Of a stretch of 64,000 nucleotides of DNA, positions 21,937 through 34,100 are shown piece after piece (position 1 is the first letter of the stretch; every line of letters begins with the position of its first letter). Made by a program: the position numbers and the translations under genes. The notes below the pieces were generated by a model, which was not told the origin of the DNA, made no database searches, and saw nothing but the letters and a program-made list of their open reading frames with translations. This DNA is from Ciona savignyi (taxonomy: Eukaryota; Chordata; Ascidiacea; Phlebobranchia; Cionidae), in assembly GCA_000149265.1 (NCBI GenBank), contig CH003205.1, positions 424,228 to 488,227 on the forward strand, written 5' to 3'.

Positions 21937-22884
21937 GGGGAAGAGTGGGTAAAATGGGCCCTTTAGTTGCAAATCGGATTTTTTACTGATATAAAGCCCG
22001 CTGGACTTAAGTTTTTCACGTGGTGTCACCTAATACCAAAGTCTTTACACATAACATGTTAACTTTCTAATAATTTTTGTTAAATATATTTTATCAACAA
22101 AGAAAAATATTTCGTTAGTGGCCCATTTTAGACAAGGGTGTAGTCTAAAATGGGCCCCGGCCCGTTTTCGACATTAACATTTCGCCAGATAACAGTATCC
22201 ATATTCGCTTCCCATATAAACAATGTTATTACTTTTCTTTTTATGATGTAGTTTTTTTTTTAATTTAACACTTTGGATTACAGCAATTACTTTTTATTTA
22301 ATACCCAGTTACTAGTATACTAATGCAATAACACCTTGCTACTTTAGTGGAAGCATAACTATCAATTCATGTTATTAATAGCATTTAGAAAACCCGTTTA
22401 GTTTATTGTAAAACACATAATATGACTGTTAGTGCTAAGTCTAGCCCTTTAATACTGTTAATGCTAAGTCTAGCCCCGTTAGTTACCAAATGAACACAGG
22501 GGGCCCATATTAGACAGGTGCCAACATACGACTTAAAATCTCTATAAAAAAAAAATAAAAAAAGAAGTTTTATTTCTACCAGTAAAAGTAGGTCTAGGCT
22601 ATATAGTTCTATTTAAATACAGTAAAATTTATTTTAGTATTTGATCTTTTCTATTATTAATTAGCAGAAAACAAAAATTGCAAATTTAGATTCAGACCTT
22701 CTCAAACCGAAATAGCTACAGAAAACATTGAGTTTGTCGATTTCACGCTCAAACTTCGGTTTGGAGATTCCATAATTTGATATACTGACACTGGTTTTTG
22801 CAGCAAATTTTTATTCTTCAAAATATATTGAAAATTGTAGGGGGCCCATTTTACCCACGTGGCCCATTTTACCCACTTTTCCCC
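21937..22884. mobile_element. 948-bp miniature DNA transposon with TA target duplication
   Basis: Terminal inverted repeats of about 24 bases: the left end reads GGGGAAGAGTGGGTAAAAT then GGGCC, and the right end is the complement of GGGGAAAAGTGGGTAAAAT then GGGCC. A TA dinucleotide flanks both ends (21935-21936 and 22885-22886). Inside are more copies of the end motif, including a near-perfect hairpin at 22121-22155 (gcccattttagac, nine-base loop, gtctaaaatgggc) and further copies near 22501 and 22841. There is no transposase frame, so it is non-autonomous. The superfamily is uncertain (TA-duplicating). Confidence 0.75.
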
Positions 22885-22886
22885 TA

Positions 22887-24399
22887 TTGCGCTAACATTC
22901 CAAAGCGAAAGAATGCAGCCTACAGCTACAGCAATACGAGTTAATTACCCGTGTGGTAACTTAACGCACATTCTGTTTCCCCATATACTAACATACTTAG
23001 GTATCCTAATGTTTCGGTTCTACAACTTCTAAATAACACTCACCATGCATGTAATGTTAGCTAATCTGAAACAAGATGCGAAAAGCGCTAAAATTACGTC
23101 ATTCTGTGGAACATTAGTTGCCGAATGCAACCAGCTGCTTTAAGCTTGCCGATTGTGTTATTGGACACTAATCTGGCATAACGTGGAGTCTTTTTTGGTT
23201 TATAAATTACAGTAAGACACCCTAACCACATAGCCTACAGTAGGTCACACTGCAATATGTCCCCAAATGATAGTATTTGTTCGTGTTATAACCCCCTCAC
23301 ATTGGTGTTGAACCTTCTTCTGGGAGGTTATTCTATTTTACTCGCCGACTCATTAGGCACGCAGGTATAACCATAAAACACATCGTCATTTAGAGAAATG
23401 CACTATAAATTATTCATTTATTCATACTTCAATCGTCTTAAGAGGTATAATGAAATCAAGTTAGCGGACGGTAGAACATATTGTACGTGGGAAATGATAT
23501 AGAACAAAGCAGGATCATGTAGCGTCAAATAAGATAAACAAAATATCTATATATGGTGGTGGAAATCATAATATGCTAAATAGGTACCGTAAGATAACTG
23601 ACCAAATCATTTGCATACCGCATGTGCACAGTCGGGTTATTTAGAAGAAGTTAAACTCAGGAACGAGTGAAAATGTCGGTTACGAACATTACACAAGGAC
23701 AGTTTCTTATCACAGGAGCGTAACGTTTCCATCGACAAATTCCTTTAGAAATCGACAAGTTGCAAAAAATGGAAATATTTTAGAGATAGAAGTTATGATA
23801 TCGTGTCGGATAGGTAGCTCAAAGGTAGTGGGTTCAAAAGCAGCCGCTTGCAAGTCGGCAGTATTTTTGTGCGGTAAAGCAATTCGGGTATGTTTACAAA
23901 AGCGAGTACAAAAGATTATTCAGTATTCGACCATTACATCATTATAAGGTCGCAACTAAGGGCGCACGGACGACTGCCCCCTATATAACGATGCCGCTCG
24001 ACACGGTTTAACAAAAAATATATATATAAAACAAAGATATTGGATATTTATGTTGGAACTTCGGAATCAAATAATGTGCGAAGGCACGGAGGTCTAGAAC
24101 AAAACATACTGAAACAAATATGACGTCACTGATAATGAAAGTACGGAAAATAAATCGAGGTTTAAAGTAGCTGCAGATCCTTTAAGGGCCGACAGACCTA
24201 CTACGGTCAGTCCTCGTTCACTTTTGCACAAGGTTGTTGAGACATAGGGGGCCATACTGCGTGTTCCACCGATTATATCATCAAGGGAATAGGAAGGTAA
24301 AGACCCTGGAACAAAAAATTGTCTTAATTACATTTTGTGTCAATGGTGAAATTCTAATTTTTAATACATTTTCATATCTTTGTATATTGGACAGTGCAA
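22887..24399. other. Intergenic stretch without a recognisable gene
   Basis: AT-rich sequence with no coding block I can recognise. A tRNA-like word near 23815-23860 (aggtagctcaaaggtag, gggttcaaaag) suggests an old SINE head. It lies downstream of the minus-strand SOD-repeat gene and may include its 3' untranslated end. Confidence 0.35.
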
Positions 24400-24590
24400 T
24401 GTCTAGCGGGCTAGCTTCTACGCAGCGCATCGTAAAAGTAGCCGAACGGTTTTGGGTTCGAACCCAACCGATTTCGAATTTTGTCCTGGTGGCACTTTGC
24501 GCACATCGCCCGAACCCAGTGGACTATTGGGTTAAGAAAAGCATTTTCTTTGTCTCCATCAAACACAAACTGTAATAGCTCTGATACTAG
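24400..24590 (+). mobile_element. SINE-B-like copy, diverged, near the 3' end of the SOD-repeat gene
   Basis: Shows a tRNA-like head (tgtctagcgggctagcttc, gggttcgaaccc) and SINE-B core words (gtcctggtggcac, atcgcccgaacccagtgg). It is antisense to the SOD-repeat gene, about 50 bases beyond its proposed stop codon. Confidence 0.5.
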
Positions 24591-24637
24591 ACATTTGGAG
24601 TTGATCTGAGAAAAGATGACACATCTTCGATATTTTT

Positions 24638-25178
24638 TTAAATAGCGGCGAACTGAGCATACGTTGTATCTCGTCCTAAATCTAGATTTAATATCAATAA
24701 ACTACACATTTTATTCCCAATGTTATTACCTGGTATATGAACCATGACCTTCGAACAGCCGGCCCCGCTCACTGGGACATTCGTGTTGTGCAATACCACC
24801 ACGCGATGGCGCGATATGCTCAATGCATCAGCCACAGCTTTAGTGAAGCGATACCTGCGATGCGAAGTTTATTTTGGTGTATTTCACAATAATCAATAAT
24901 TTGTTCGTTCGATTGGGTGGGTGATAACGCGTGGAACATCCTGTAAAATGTTGCGAGTTCGAAACCAACAAAAGAATATGTTTAACAAATTCGATTTTCA
25001 ACCACAAGATAACTGGACTAGAACTGGTAGTGTTGCAGTTACTAGGATACAAAATAGGATTTTGGTTATTTTTTCTTCTGTGGTGAGACATCAAAGGTCA
25101 TTATAACATACCAGATGTCTCGAAGTTGTGGCCAAGATGTTGCAATTTGCTGACAATTTCTCTGTCAATTTATATTCA
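24638..25178 (-). CDS. SOD-repeat gene 3' exons: non-SOD C-terminal tail
   Basis: Exon 21 (25178-25112) encodes a Cys-containing strand (KLSANCNILATTSRH). The final exon, proposed at 24854-24638, encodes RFTKAVADALSISRHRVVV, GAGCSKVMVHIPG and about 30 further residues to a stop. The F.kAVA.AL.is..RV.V pattern is typical of small helix-strand adhesion-type modules, not SOD. The phase of exon 21 (0) does not match the frame of the last exon (which needs 2 bases). A candidate exon between them (about 24959-24907, after an acceptor ttttacag) has the right length class but contains an in-frame TGA. Confidence 0.5.
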
Positions 25179-28100
25179 CTGGATATATAGGCAGCGGCTA
25201 TCAATTGCCTTGCCCAATCACATATGTGCCTTAGTATCAAATTCGACACCCTTAAAACCCGCGTCCACACACTCAACATGCATAGATGTATACTACGCAG
25301 CAGAAAGACGTCTCAATCAGGTACAATAGGTACAGTGTATGACAAGAACGAAGACTGTGCTCTCCGATCCACAAATATATATCAAAGAATCCCCCCCCCC
25401 AAAAGTAAAACACACTCACCGATCATACACCACAGTGGATGGGAAGGCGAGAGTGGCCGAGGTGTTGGCGCTTTGCACGGGGAGGATATTAGCGCAGCCG
25501 ATACGAGCCGAACCGGCGTTCTCCGCGTGAAATACGATCGAACGTCCTGTCACTGTGGTAACATGGTGTGAACTGATTTAAATCTAAACTTCATACTGGA
25601 GGTTAGGATTACTTGTTGTTCGATATATTAACAGTCAGATATCTGCAGTATTGAAGGGGATTTAAGCTTTGCCTTTGCGCATATGGTGATCTAACAATTG
25701 ACCATTGTTTGGCAGGTTCCTACCTATTCATTGCCGTCGTCCTCTGCAGAATAGAGATACTCAAATATATTGATATAAGCGCAGTCACCTCAAAGTCTAA
25801 ATAGTATTTGACGAGAACGCGGCTGGATTTATATCTGCAACCAGGAAACTACCAATAAACATTGAGTAAGTCACGTGACCGACTAATATTCCAACTACGT
25901 AGATAACTTCTATTGAACTAGAGAATCAGTCGAGACGCTGGTGTCTCAAAACCAGTCTTTAGCAAGTCGACTGTGCCAGTCATTAAACGGGCGTTCATGA
26001 GCCACTGGTTTTATCGGATGAATGCAGCAACATACACAACTGTACAACTCACTGCAATAGCTCAGTATTCAACTGTGATCACGAGGTTACATGTTGCATA
26101 GCCGTGTTACGCTTATTCAGATGGTGTGTCGTACTTACCAGTCTTGTCTGTACTCAGCGGAAGATCAACGTCAACAAAGAGCTTTCTACCGCCACCTATG
26201 TTGAGTTTAGCCTGTAATGCAGGAGATACATTTTAGCTGGAATGCAAAACACATTTCATATTTATACGGTATGTAAAATCACATGGAAGTGCAACGAATT
26301 ATTGAAAAAAAAAACATCGAACAAATCAAGAAAAAATAACAGACACTGGGGTGGGTTTGAAAGGGGACGGCTCCAGTGTAAGTAAATACCATTTGCATTT
26401 CTTGTACCGCGGCCACAACCCCCTGAAATAAGCGGGAAGGGTTGGAAAGTACACAAACCCCATCTACTTTCCTTCAACCCAACACAATTTCCACTAAAAC
26501 ACCTCCACAGTATCCACTTACATGTTTGTTGCTGAGATCGCCAAGTTCGCATGCCAGAGGTTGGTTCCTGGTACACTTGTTCGTTCCAGCGTAATTCGCA
26601 CTGTTAACCGGGGCGCCGTACGGGTTGTAGTGACCTACAACGTTTGAAGATTTCAAAGTTTGGTATGAATTTACATCAATAAGCTTGATGTATGTACATG
26701 ATAGACACCCTTCTATTCTTGCCAGGGAGAATTTCCCGGATCTAAGACCAAAATACACAGTTCAAGTTCTGTCAATTGTAAAAATATAATCTCACGCAGT
26801 ATCGCTATTGCATTGGTTACTTGCCAAATTCACGGGTAGCTTCAAACTGTGAGTGTTTGCGTTATAGTTTTCCTTGGAAAGTTCCATTTTAATCCAACAG
26901 AGGAAGAAAACGACCAAGTACATGCACATTGGCATAATATGGGTTTATAACTTCCCAATTGGGTGTATTTATGGGTGCATTCGTAGGGGCGGAGGTATTT
27001 TAATCCATTAAACACCGTGCAATCAGTGAGTGATTTAACAACCAATTCAAATGTGGAAAACACTTGACAAAAATGAAAAAATTGACAAAAAATCGAATAT
27101 TGAACATAGTAAACATTTACCGGGTATTATCTTGTTGAAGATGTTTGGACAATTACCAGATCTTTTTGAATGTTAAAAGTCCAACCATATTTAGGATCTC
27201 CTATCATTCTAGTAAGATATGTTCACCACGGATTCCATAATCTTGTGAATTATTTTTGTAGATAATGACCGTAGCTATTTTAATGTCTAAATACGACGTG
27301 AGGGTAGTTTTTGTTCAACACTTTAGAACACTGGGTCGTGCGTAAGTGCTTTGCTACACTAGCTTGCGACTGGTATTCAGCTGCAAGACTCGCAAACTTA
27401 CCAAGTGCGTCGCTACATTGCGTCTCGTTCATCACGGGGTCGATGTGAACATGCCAGTTGTGGTTGGTCGTCTGCAGAATATATCTAAATTATTTCTATT
27501 TAACGGATAACCAAGTTAGGATGACCAGAACTACTGCGGTGTGTTTTATATGGTGGAGACATTGGTGTAGTTTTGCTATAATGGGTTTTACACAAATGGC
27601 TTAAGACAAAAGTACATTGTCTAAGGAGGCAACCGTCTATAGCTTATATTAGCGAACGGTTGGTTTTAACCTTATTACTTTCCCACTGACAGTCTGGTAC
27701 GTTACCATCGAGTCAACTAACCATGCCAGAGGCTAACAACGCATTTAACACATGACGTACCGTTACCCCAAGGTTGGTGCCGGAGTTGAAGATGGAAACT
27801 TCCATTGTGGTCGGCGATGAGGATCCATCCTCGTAAATTATTTGTCTCTGCGATGAAATGCATAAACCGTGTTGTACGTCACCGATAGCTTTATTGCTAG
27901 TTAAAGTTTAGTACATGGCATCATGGGTTTTGGTAAATTAGTTCTTTCACTACTACTGTACGATTCTGCCGTGTACAAAATTTACGATATCATTCCTTAT
28001 ATATTATGAAGCGTGTCACGACTACTTAAGATGAAAATCCACTTAGAAATACCGGGTTCAATATGTATTAAAACTTATCTTATAAAATTGTGTTTTAAAA

Positions 28101-31100
28101 TACATAAATAAAAAATACTTAATTTCTGGTGGTATTATGGAATGTGGTAAATTACTGCATGCACATACCAGTTTGATATATCCAGTAAACGCTGAGGCAA
28201 AGATCACTTCAGCCATTACCACGTGACCCGTATGACTGTTAGGTTGCTCGAGCAATGAATTGCATTTCCACCTGGAAACAGAAACAAAATGTTGAAAATC
28301 GTGGGGAAAATATGTGTGCTATTTTTCATCCGGATTTTTAACGCAGAAAAAATGTACATTAGTAACAATTGGAATCCCTATTTAGTCATCTTATTTCACT
28401 GTGCCAAAGTTCGAACCCACGATGGGCTTGTCACCAGGACCGTTTCTTTAATATGAGTCGGTATATGTATCGGTTGCGTTAACCATTTGGCCACACGACC
28501 GTAAATATTTAATCATCTTGGTTAACATACTATTTTTTACTATAGAGCGTCCTCTGCAGCAATTCGGCCACATTATTTATGAAGTCTTCAATCGTTTAGC
28601 TGTTAATGTTAACCTGATGATTTCTGGTACGATAACCAGACCACTGTTTTGCATTCTGTCCTATGGAAGGAATGTTCTTCAGATTTAAGTTACCAAAATA
28701 CTCACGGCGTGCCAGATGCCTTGTGTATGAGCACTGACCGCCCCGCCACACTGACGTCAGTGCTCAGTGGCAAGTTGTGGTCACTAGTGGGCGCCAAGGT
28801 AAGGGAGGCGAGCGAATTCAAAGTTCCGAATTTGTTGCTGAAATCTCCGACCTCGTACAAGTCCGTGGTGCCTTGTGCAGCACTCGGGACTGGAGGATTG
28901 AAAATTAAAATATTTCTATGAACCTCTAGTGTAAAATGTTAAATGATATGAACAAGAAACAATGTAGCTTTAATGACGGATAGAAACGATATTTATTTGG
29001 TAACTACTTGCAACACAACAAAAAAGTTTCGATTAAATATATTCATTCAAACAGCATCATCGGCAAGATCAATGACACCAGCTTAGTTCGTGTCCTTTAT
29101 GGAAAAGCTGCATTTGGCACATTACGCACACCGAAGGAAATTTAAGGTTTGGACATCCTAATGGTAACTCTTTACCGCGGAACAAGACATTTCGTAGAAG
29201 AATGTGTAGTTACTCCTGGTGTATTGTCCAGGATCTATGTAGTTACTAAACCATAACCCATGTTTTAAACTATCCAGGATTACTTACCAGGAGAAGGGAA
29301 TGCAAATGGGCTGTAATGTCCCGATATGACGCTGGTTGAACACGCACCAATTCCAACAGACGCTGTGGACAACGGAAGCTCGTGGATATGATATCCACCG
29401 GCAGTGCTAGAGAGCCCCGCTAGATTGGCGGTCACCTAATGAGTTAAGTCTTATTTAGGGTCTCGTTAAATTTAATACAAGTTGTAAAATTCTTAAATAA
29501 AGTTGACTAGGTTATTGGAAGTTTGTTCGGTTGGTAGTTGGAGTAAGTATACCAACTTTTAGTCACAGTTGTGTTCTTGGAAAAAACTTCTAACTATCTC
29601 CGGCGTTTTTACAATTCACAGCACTACAACCCGATCTTTAGACGTGGGGTAATCTGACGATTTTCTGTGACATGACGTCCCTGGTTTTTCTCGGGGATAA
29701 AAAGAAGCATTTTATCTTTCTACTTCGAAGACGTGATCCAATGCCACTGAAAGCCATTCTCTTATTTGATAAAAACTTACAATTGCTGGTGTGAATTCGT
29801 TGTCTTGGGTAATAGTTATCCTGCCGGTGACTGTTCCATCAGCGCTATCTCCACTCCAAGTGTCGGTTTCCGTTTCAACCTTGGACGGTCGGACCAGAGT
29901 GATGTTCGCGCAAGCATATCTTTGCGCACCGAGGCCAAATTGGTGGATGACGACCGATCTGCACAATTGAGGTTGAACATAGTTTAGCGGAGATATTGGC
30001 GTCATTTAACTTAAAAAGTACAATGTAGCAACCCACCTATGGTGATAAGCAGGGTGTTTAATAAATTATTTACAGGTGTTAGGCTTATTAAGATATTCAT
30101 TTAGTTGTAGTAAAACCTATTAATCCACTGAGTTCAGGTAATATCCGCCAAACCCGCAAAGCTATCCGATGGGGTCGAGGATACGTACTTTACCAAATCC
30201 ATGTATGAGCAGATTTTATTTAGTTTTAAATCACTGTGACAAGCCACCCTCCAATCATACCTTCCGATAATACTGAAGGATCCACTCAGATGAAGATATG
30301 GGTCGGTGTAGAAGAATTTACTTCCAGCTGCGTTGACAGAGGAGAATATGGTTAACGCTTCATTCCGACCAGTGATGTCCCCGAGCTCGCATCGAAAGGG
30401 ATCGGTGGACGAACATAGTTTCGTGTAGTTCCCATCGGTTGCGACCTGGTGTTGAAAGGTTTCAATTTGAAAGCAGAATACAGTGGTCGGGTGGCTCAGT
30501 CATAAGACAGACAAAATCTTGCTTGATGTTCGAAAAAAAACTCACACGGCGATATAAATTAATGGACCGTTAAACTAATGGGCTTAAGAAAACTAGTAAC
30601 GTCTCAATTCCATACACCACACTGCAACTGTTCCAGTACTTCAATTTAATAAGAATGTATTTTAACCACTTACCCCGGTTGGGTTGTAGTGGGGACCGGC
30701 ACTGACACAGTCGTTACCAAGTGGGTATTGGTGGACGTGAAAGTTATGCCATACAGATGAAGCGTGGTTCTGTAGAAATGAAATGTTATCAATAAATATG
30801 CTTAATGACGTTAGATAGTTTGCTGACAAAAAAGAGAGAGGTAACGTGCACTAGAACACCATCACGGTATTGATCACATATAATGTACCTGCAAATATGG
30901 TATAATAATATACACCAGCCGGTGAAGTCGGTTGTGGTGTTGAGCGTGGGACTTGCAGACGTTGTCTGATGCAATGGATTAATAGGACAAACTAATATCG
31001 CTTTGGTAACCGGACCGTTGACGCGAGGTGATCTTGACGATTGTCTACTTTATAACACCCTTTTTGTCTACCATTTACAAGCTTACAATAACAGTTTTTA

Positions 31101-34100
31101 TTATCGAGAATAAGATTATCATTTATTATGATATTTGAATTTGCGATTTACCCATCTATCGCACTATGTATATTTGCACCATATGTTATTTGCCATTTAA
31201 CTGATTACTCTTCTATTTTTATTCTTTGCGCCAATTATTGATGTGTATGCTATCCGATTACTGTCGTATGTTTATATTATATGCGAAATTTTAATAATGT
31301 ATAGGTCTAGTATTTCATATTAATAACTGTAGACAAGAATGATTTATTATAGAAATTAACTCGAGCAAATTTTATGTGTACATGTTTATTTGAAATTTAA
31401 CAAAATGCATATATATATTAATAAAGAATATACCATTTTAAACACAATTTAAAGCTAACACGGCATTAGATATGAAAAGGAATGGATTTTTCACTAACCC
31501 GTTTAAATCATCGATGGTAAAAAATACCCAAAGTATTAATGATAAACTTTTGTTTGGCGGCGTTTTTAAGTTTTTGTCACTACATTGACGGAGATTTCGT
31601 CTTTTCTGCATTTATTATAATCACGTAAGTAAGTGCCGTTTCGAATAGTATGTGCTGATGCTTATACCGATTATCTATCTGGCCGTTGGCACATATAGCT
31701 TAATCACATTATCCTATTATCCACACAAATACATACATAATAAAAATGCTTATCTTGATTGTATGGACATAATCACATTTATGGCTCAAAGACGCATTAC
31801 TAGAACAGACAATCAACGTGTGAATGGTTGTTTATAAACGTTGACAATCAAACAATGAAACTATCAACGCGTGAAAGGTATTTATGACGATACAATCAAA
31901 ATATGGGAAGAAATTTAACAATACATTTAAATACCAACTACTTTATTGGGAAATAGTCAACCTTTTTTTTCATCAATACTAAATTTAAAATAATTTCGCT
32001 TGTTTGTGCCAACAAACCAAATAGGAGAGGTAACCGGATTTCCGTTAATTAACTTGGCAGACTTCACGGATGCGCGTTGAAGTTTTACGGAAAGATCGTA
32101 GCGCAATTTCAAATATTTGGAATTTAGAACTGTATCCGAACGATGCCGGCGAAAAGGTCGCAAACACATGAATCAAGAGAAATTCCAAATAATTAGATTC
32201 CCCTGAGCCAGGGGTGGGTAACTTCTCTAGTAGGGGTGTCAGATGTGGGAAAATGAAGTTCTTGGTGGGCCGGATTATTACATGAATACTATTCAATATC
32301 TTAACCACATATTTAATTACTAATGCAAGGACCACATTTCAGGGTATATATTTAGTTTTTTAAATCTCTCACAAGCTGGACTTGGCCAGCGGGCCGTATG
32401 TTGCACATACCTGCCCCAAGCCCACGCACACTGATCATAATACCTCGGGAAATATTTACCGTGTTAGCCATGGCACCGAATACGATGGTGGGTGCTGTAG
32501 CGTCACCAGCTGGTTGTTGGAAATACATGGTACCGTAGGCAGGTTGCTTGAACCGCGCCACAGCAGTTATCACTGGAACATTGTATGCGATGTTGGCGCA
32601 TGCATACCTGCAATCGCATTTATTGTAAGGAATGTACTGAAATGCTAAATCTGTTCGTGCACTTGTATAGCTTACTGATTTCCAACAGTTTCAACAAAAA
32701 TGATAAAAGGGTGAGGTCACACAAAGTTAATCATGCCAGAAACACCAGGAATCGGCACCACATTATACCCAAAGTCGGCTTGCATTACAGCAATATGAAT
32801 ATTATTGCTCCAACTTTGGAAGGAATTAATTGAAAACACGGCTTGAAAGGAGACACAATAGCGTATAAATGATAAAGGCGAAGATCGAACATGAAACCCG
32901 TCAAGCCATTACCACTTACCACCACGTTATGTGAGTGAGAAACAGAAAACTTTGAGATCGGGATTTCCAGTGGTTTGAATGGGTTGAACAAAATGATTAG
33001 ACACCAGATATCCGTCGTTATTTCCACACAACAAAATCTCGAATGCAGGCACAAGGCAATATGAAGTATACGTATAACTCACTGCAAGTCTTTATATAGA
33101 CATAAATGTGTGATGGATCCATGCTCACCTGGTGCTATCCGACTTATGAAATACAACAGAGCGCCCAATCACGCTATGAGGACCATACAAAGGCAAATTC
33201 CAATCGACATAGCTCATTTCGAATGAAGAGGTGTTTATGTTTCCGTGCTTTCCGCTTAAATCACCTGGTTATGAAAATTAATAAAACAATTGACACGACG
33301 GTTATTTAAACAAATACCACCTTTACAGGGTGTATATTATGAAGGAGGGTTGAACGGATAAATTAAATATATTTGAGAACACCAAGAAACCGCCAAACGT
33401 ACTTCATCACTTTACATCATTATTTATTTTAATAACATTACCTAAACTTGATAATAAAATTATCAAAAAGTTATCAATAAATGCCAATAATAAGTCCCAC
33501 TAGAAGTGAAATCTTAATATCCTATTCTATCCCAAGTCTAATCAGATTTAATAATAGCGTGCGGAAATAACAAATGACAAAAATGTCACCCAATGTGAGC
33601 CCAGAATCGGTTTCTTATCGAATTTGCTAAGAAAGTCACTCCCACCTATCTCGTATTGATCATCCGATCCTTCAGTTGTCCGCATAAACGACGAGTCCAA
33701 CGGACCCACAGGTGACGCTTGGAACGGGTTGAAGTGTCCAAGGACATTGTCGAAGCTGCATCGGTTCTCGTTCATCAGCAAGCGTTGAGGTACGGGGTTC
33801 TTGTGTACGTGGTATGTCGCTGGTAATATCTGAGAGATAGGATTTATATAGCGACGTGCAAAAACCACCGAAACACGTTCTATAAACGCCATCAAGCAAT
33901 TTTAAAAATTTGTGCAAAGCATAGCAAAGTTTGGAATTCGTACAACTGATGTGTACCACTCTATCAGGATCACTATACAAAACATATGCAACATGGTGCT
34001 GATGAATTACGTGTTGCTGTAAAGAAGTCTACTTTCCAATACCCAGTAATTAATGTTTAAATATCGCGAGCAATTACGTTGTGATAAAACTGAGCAAATG

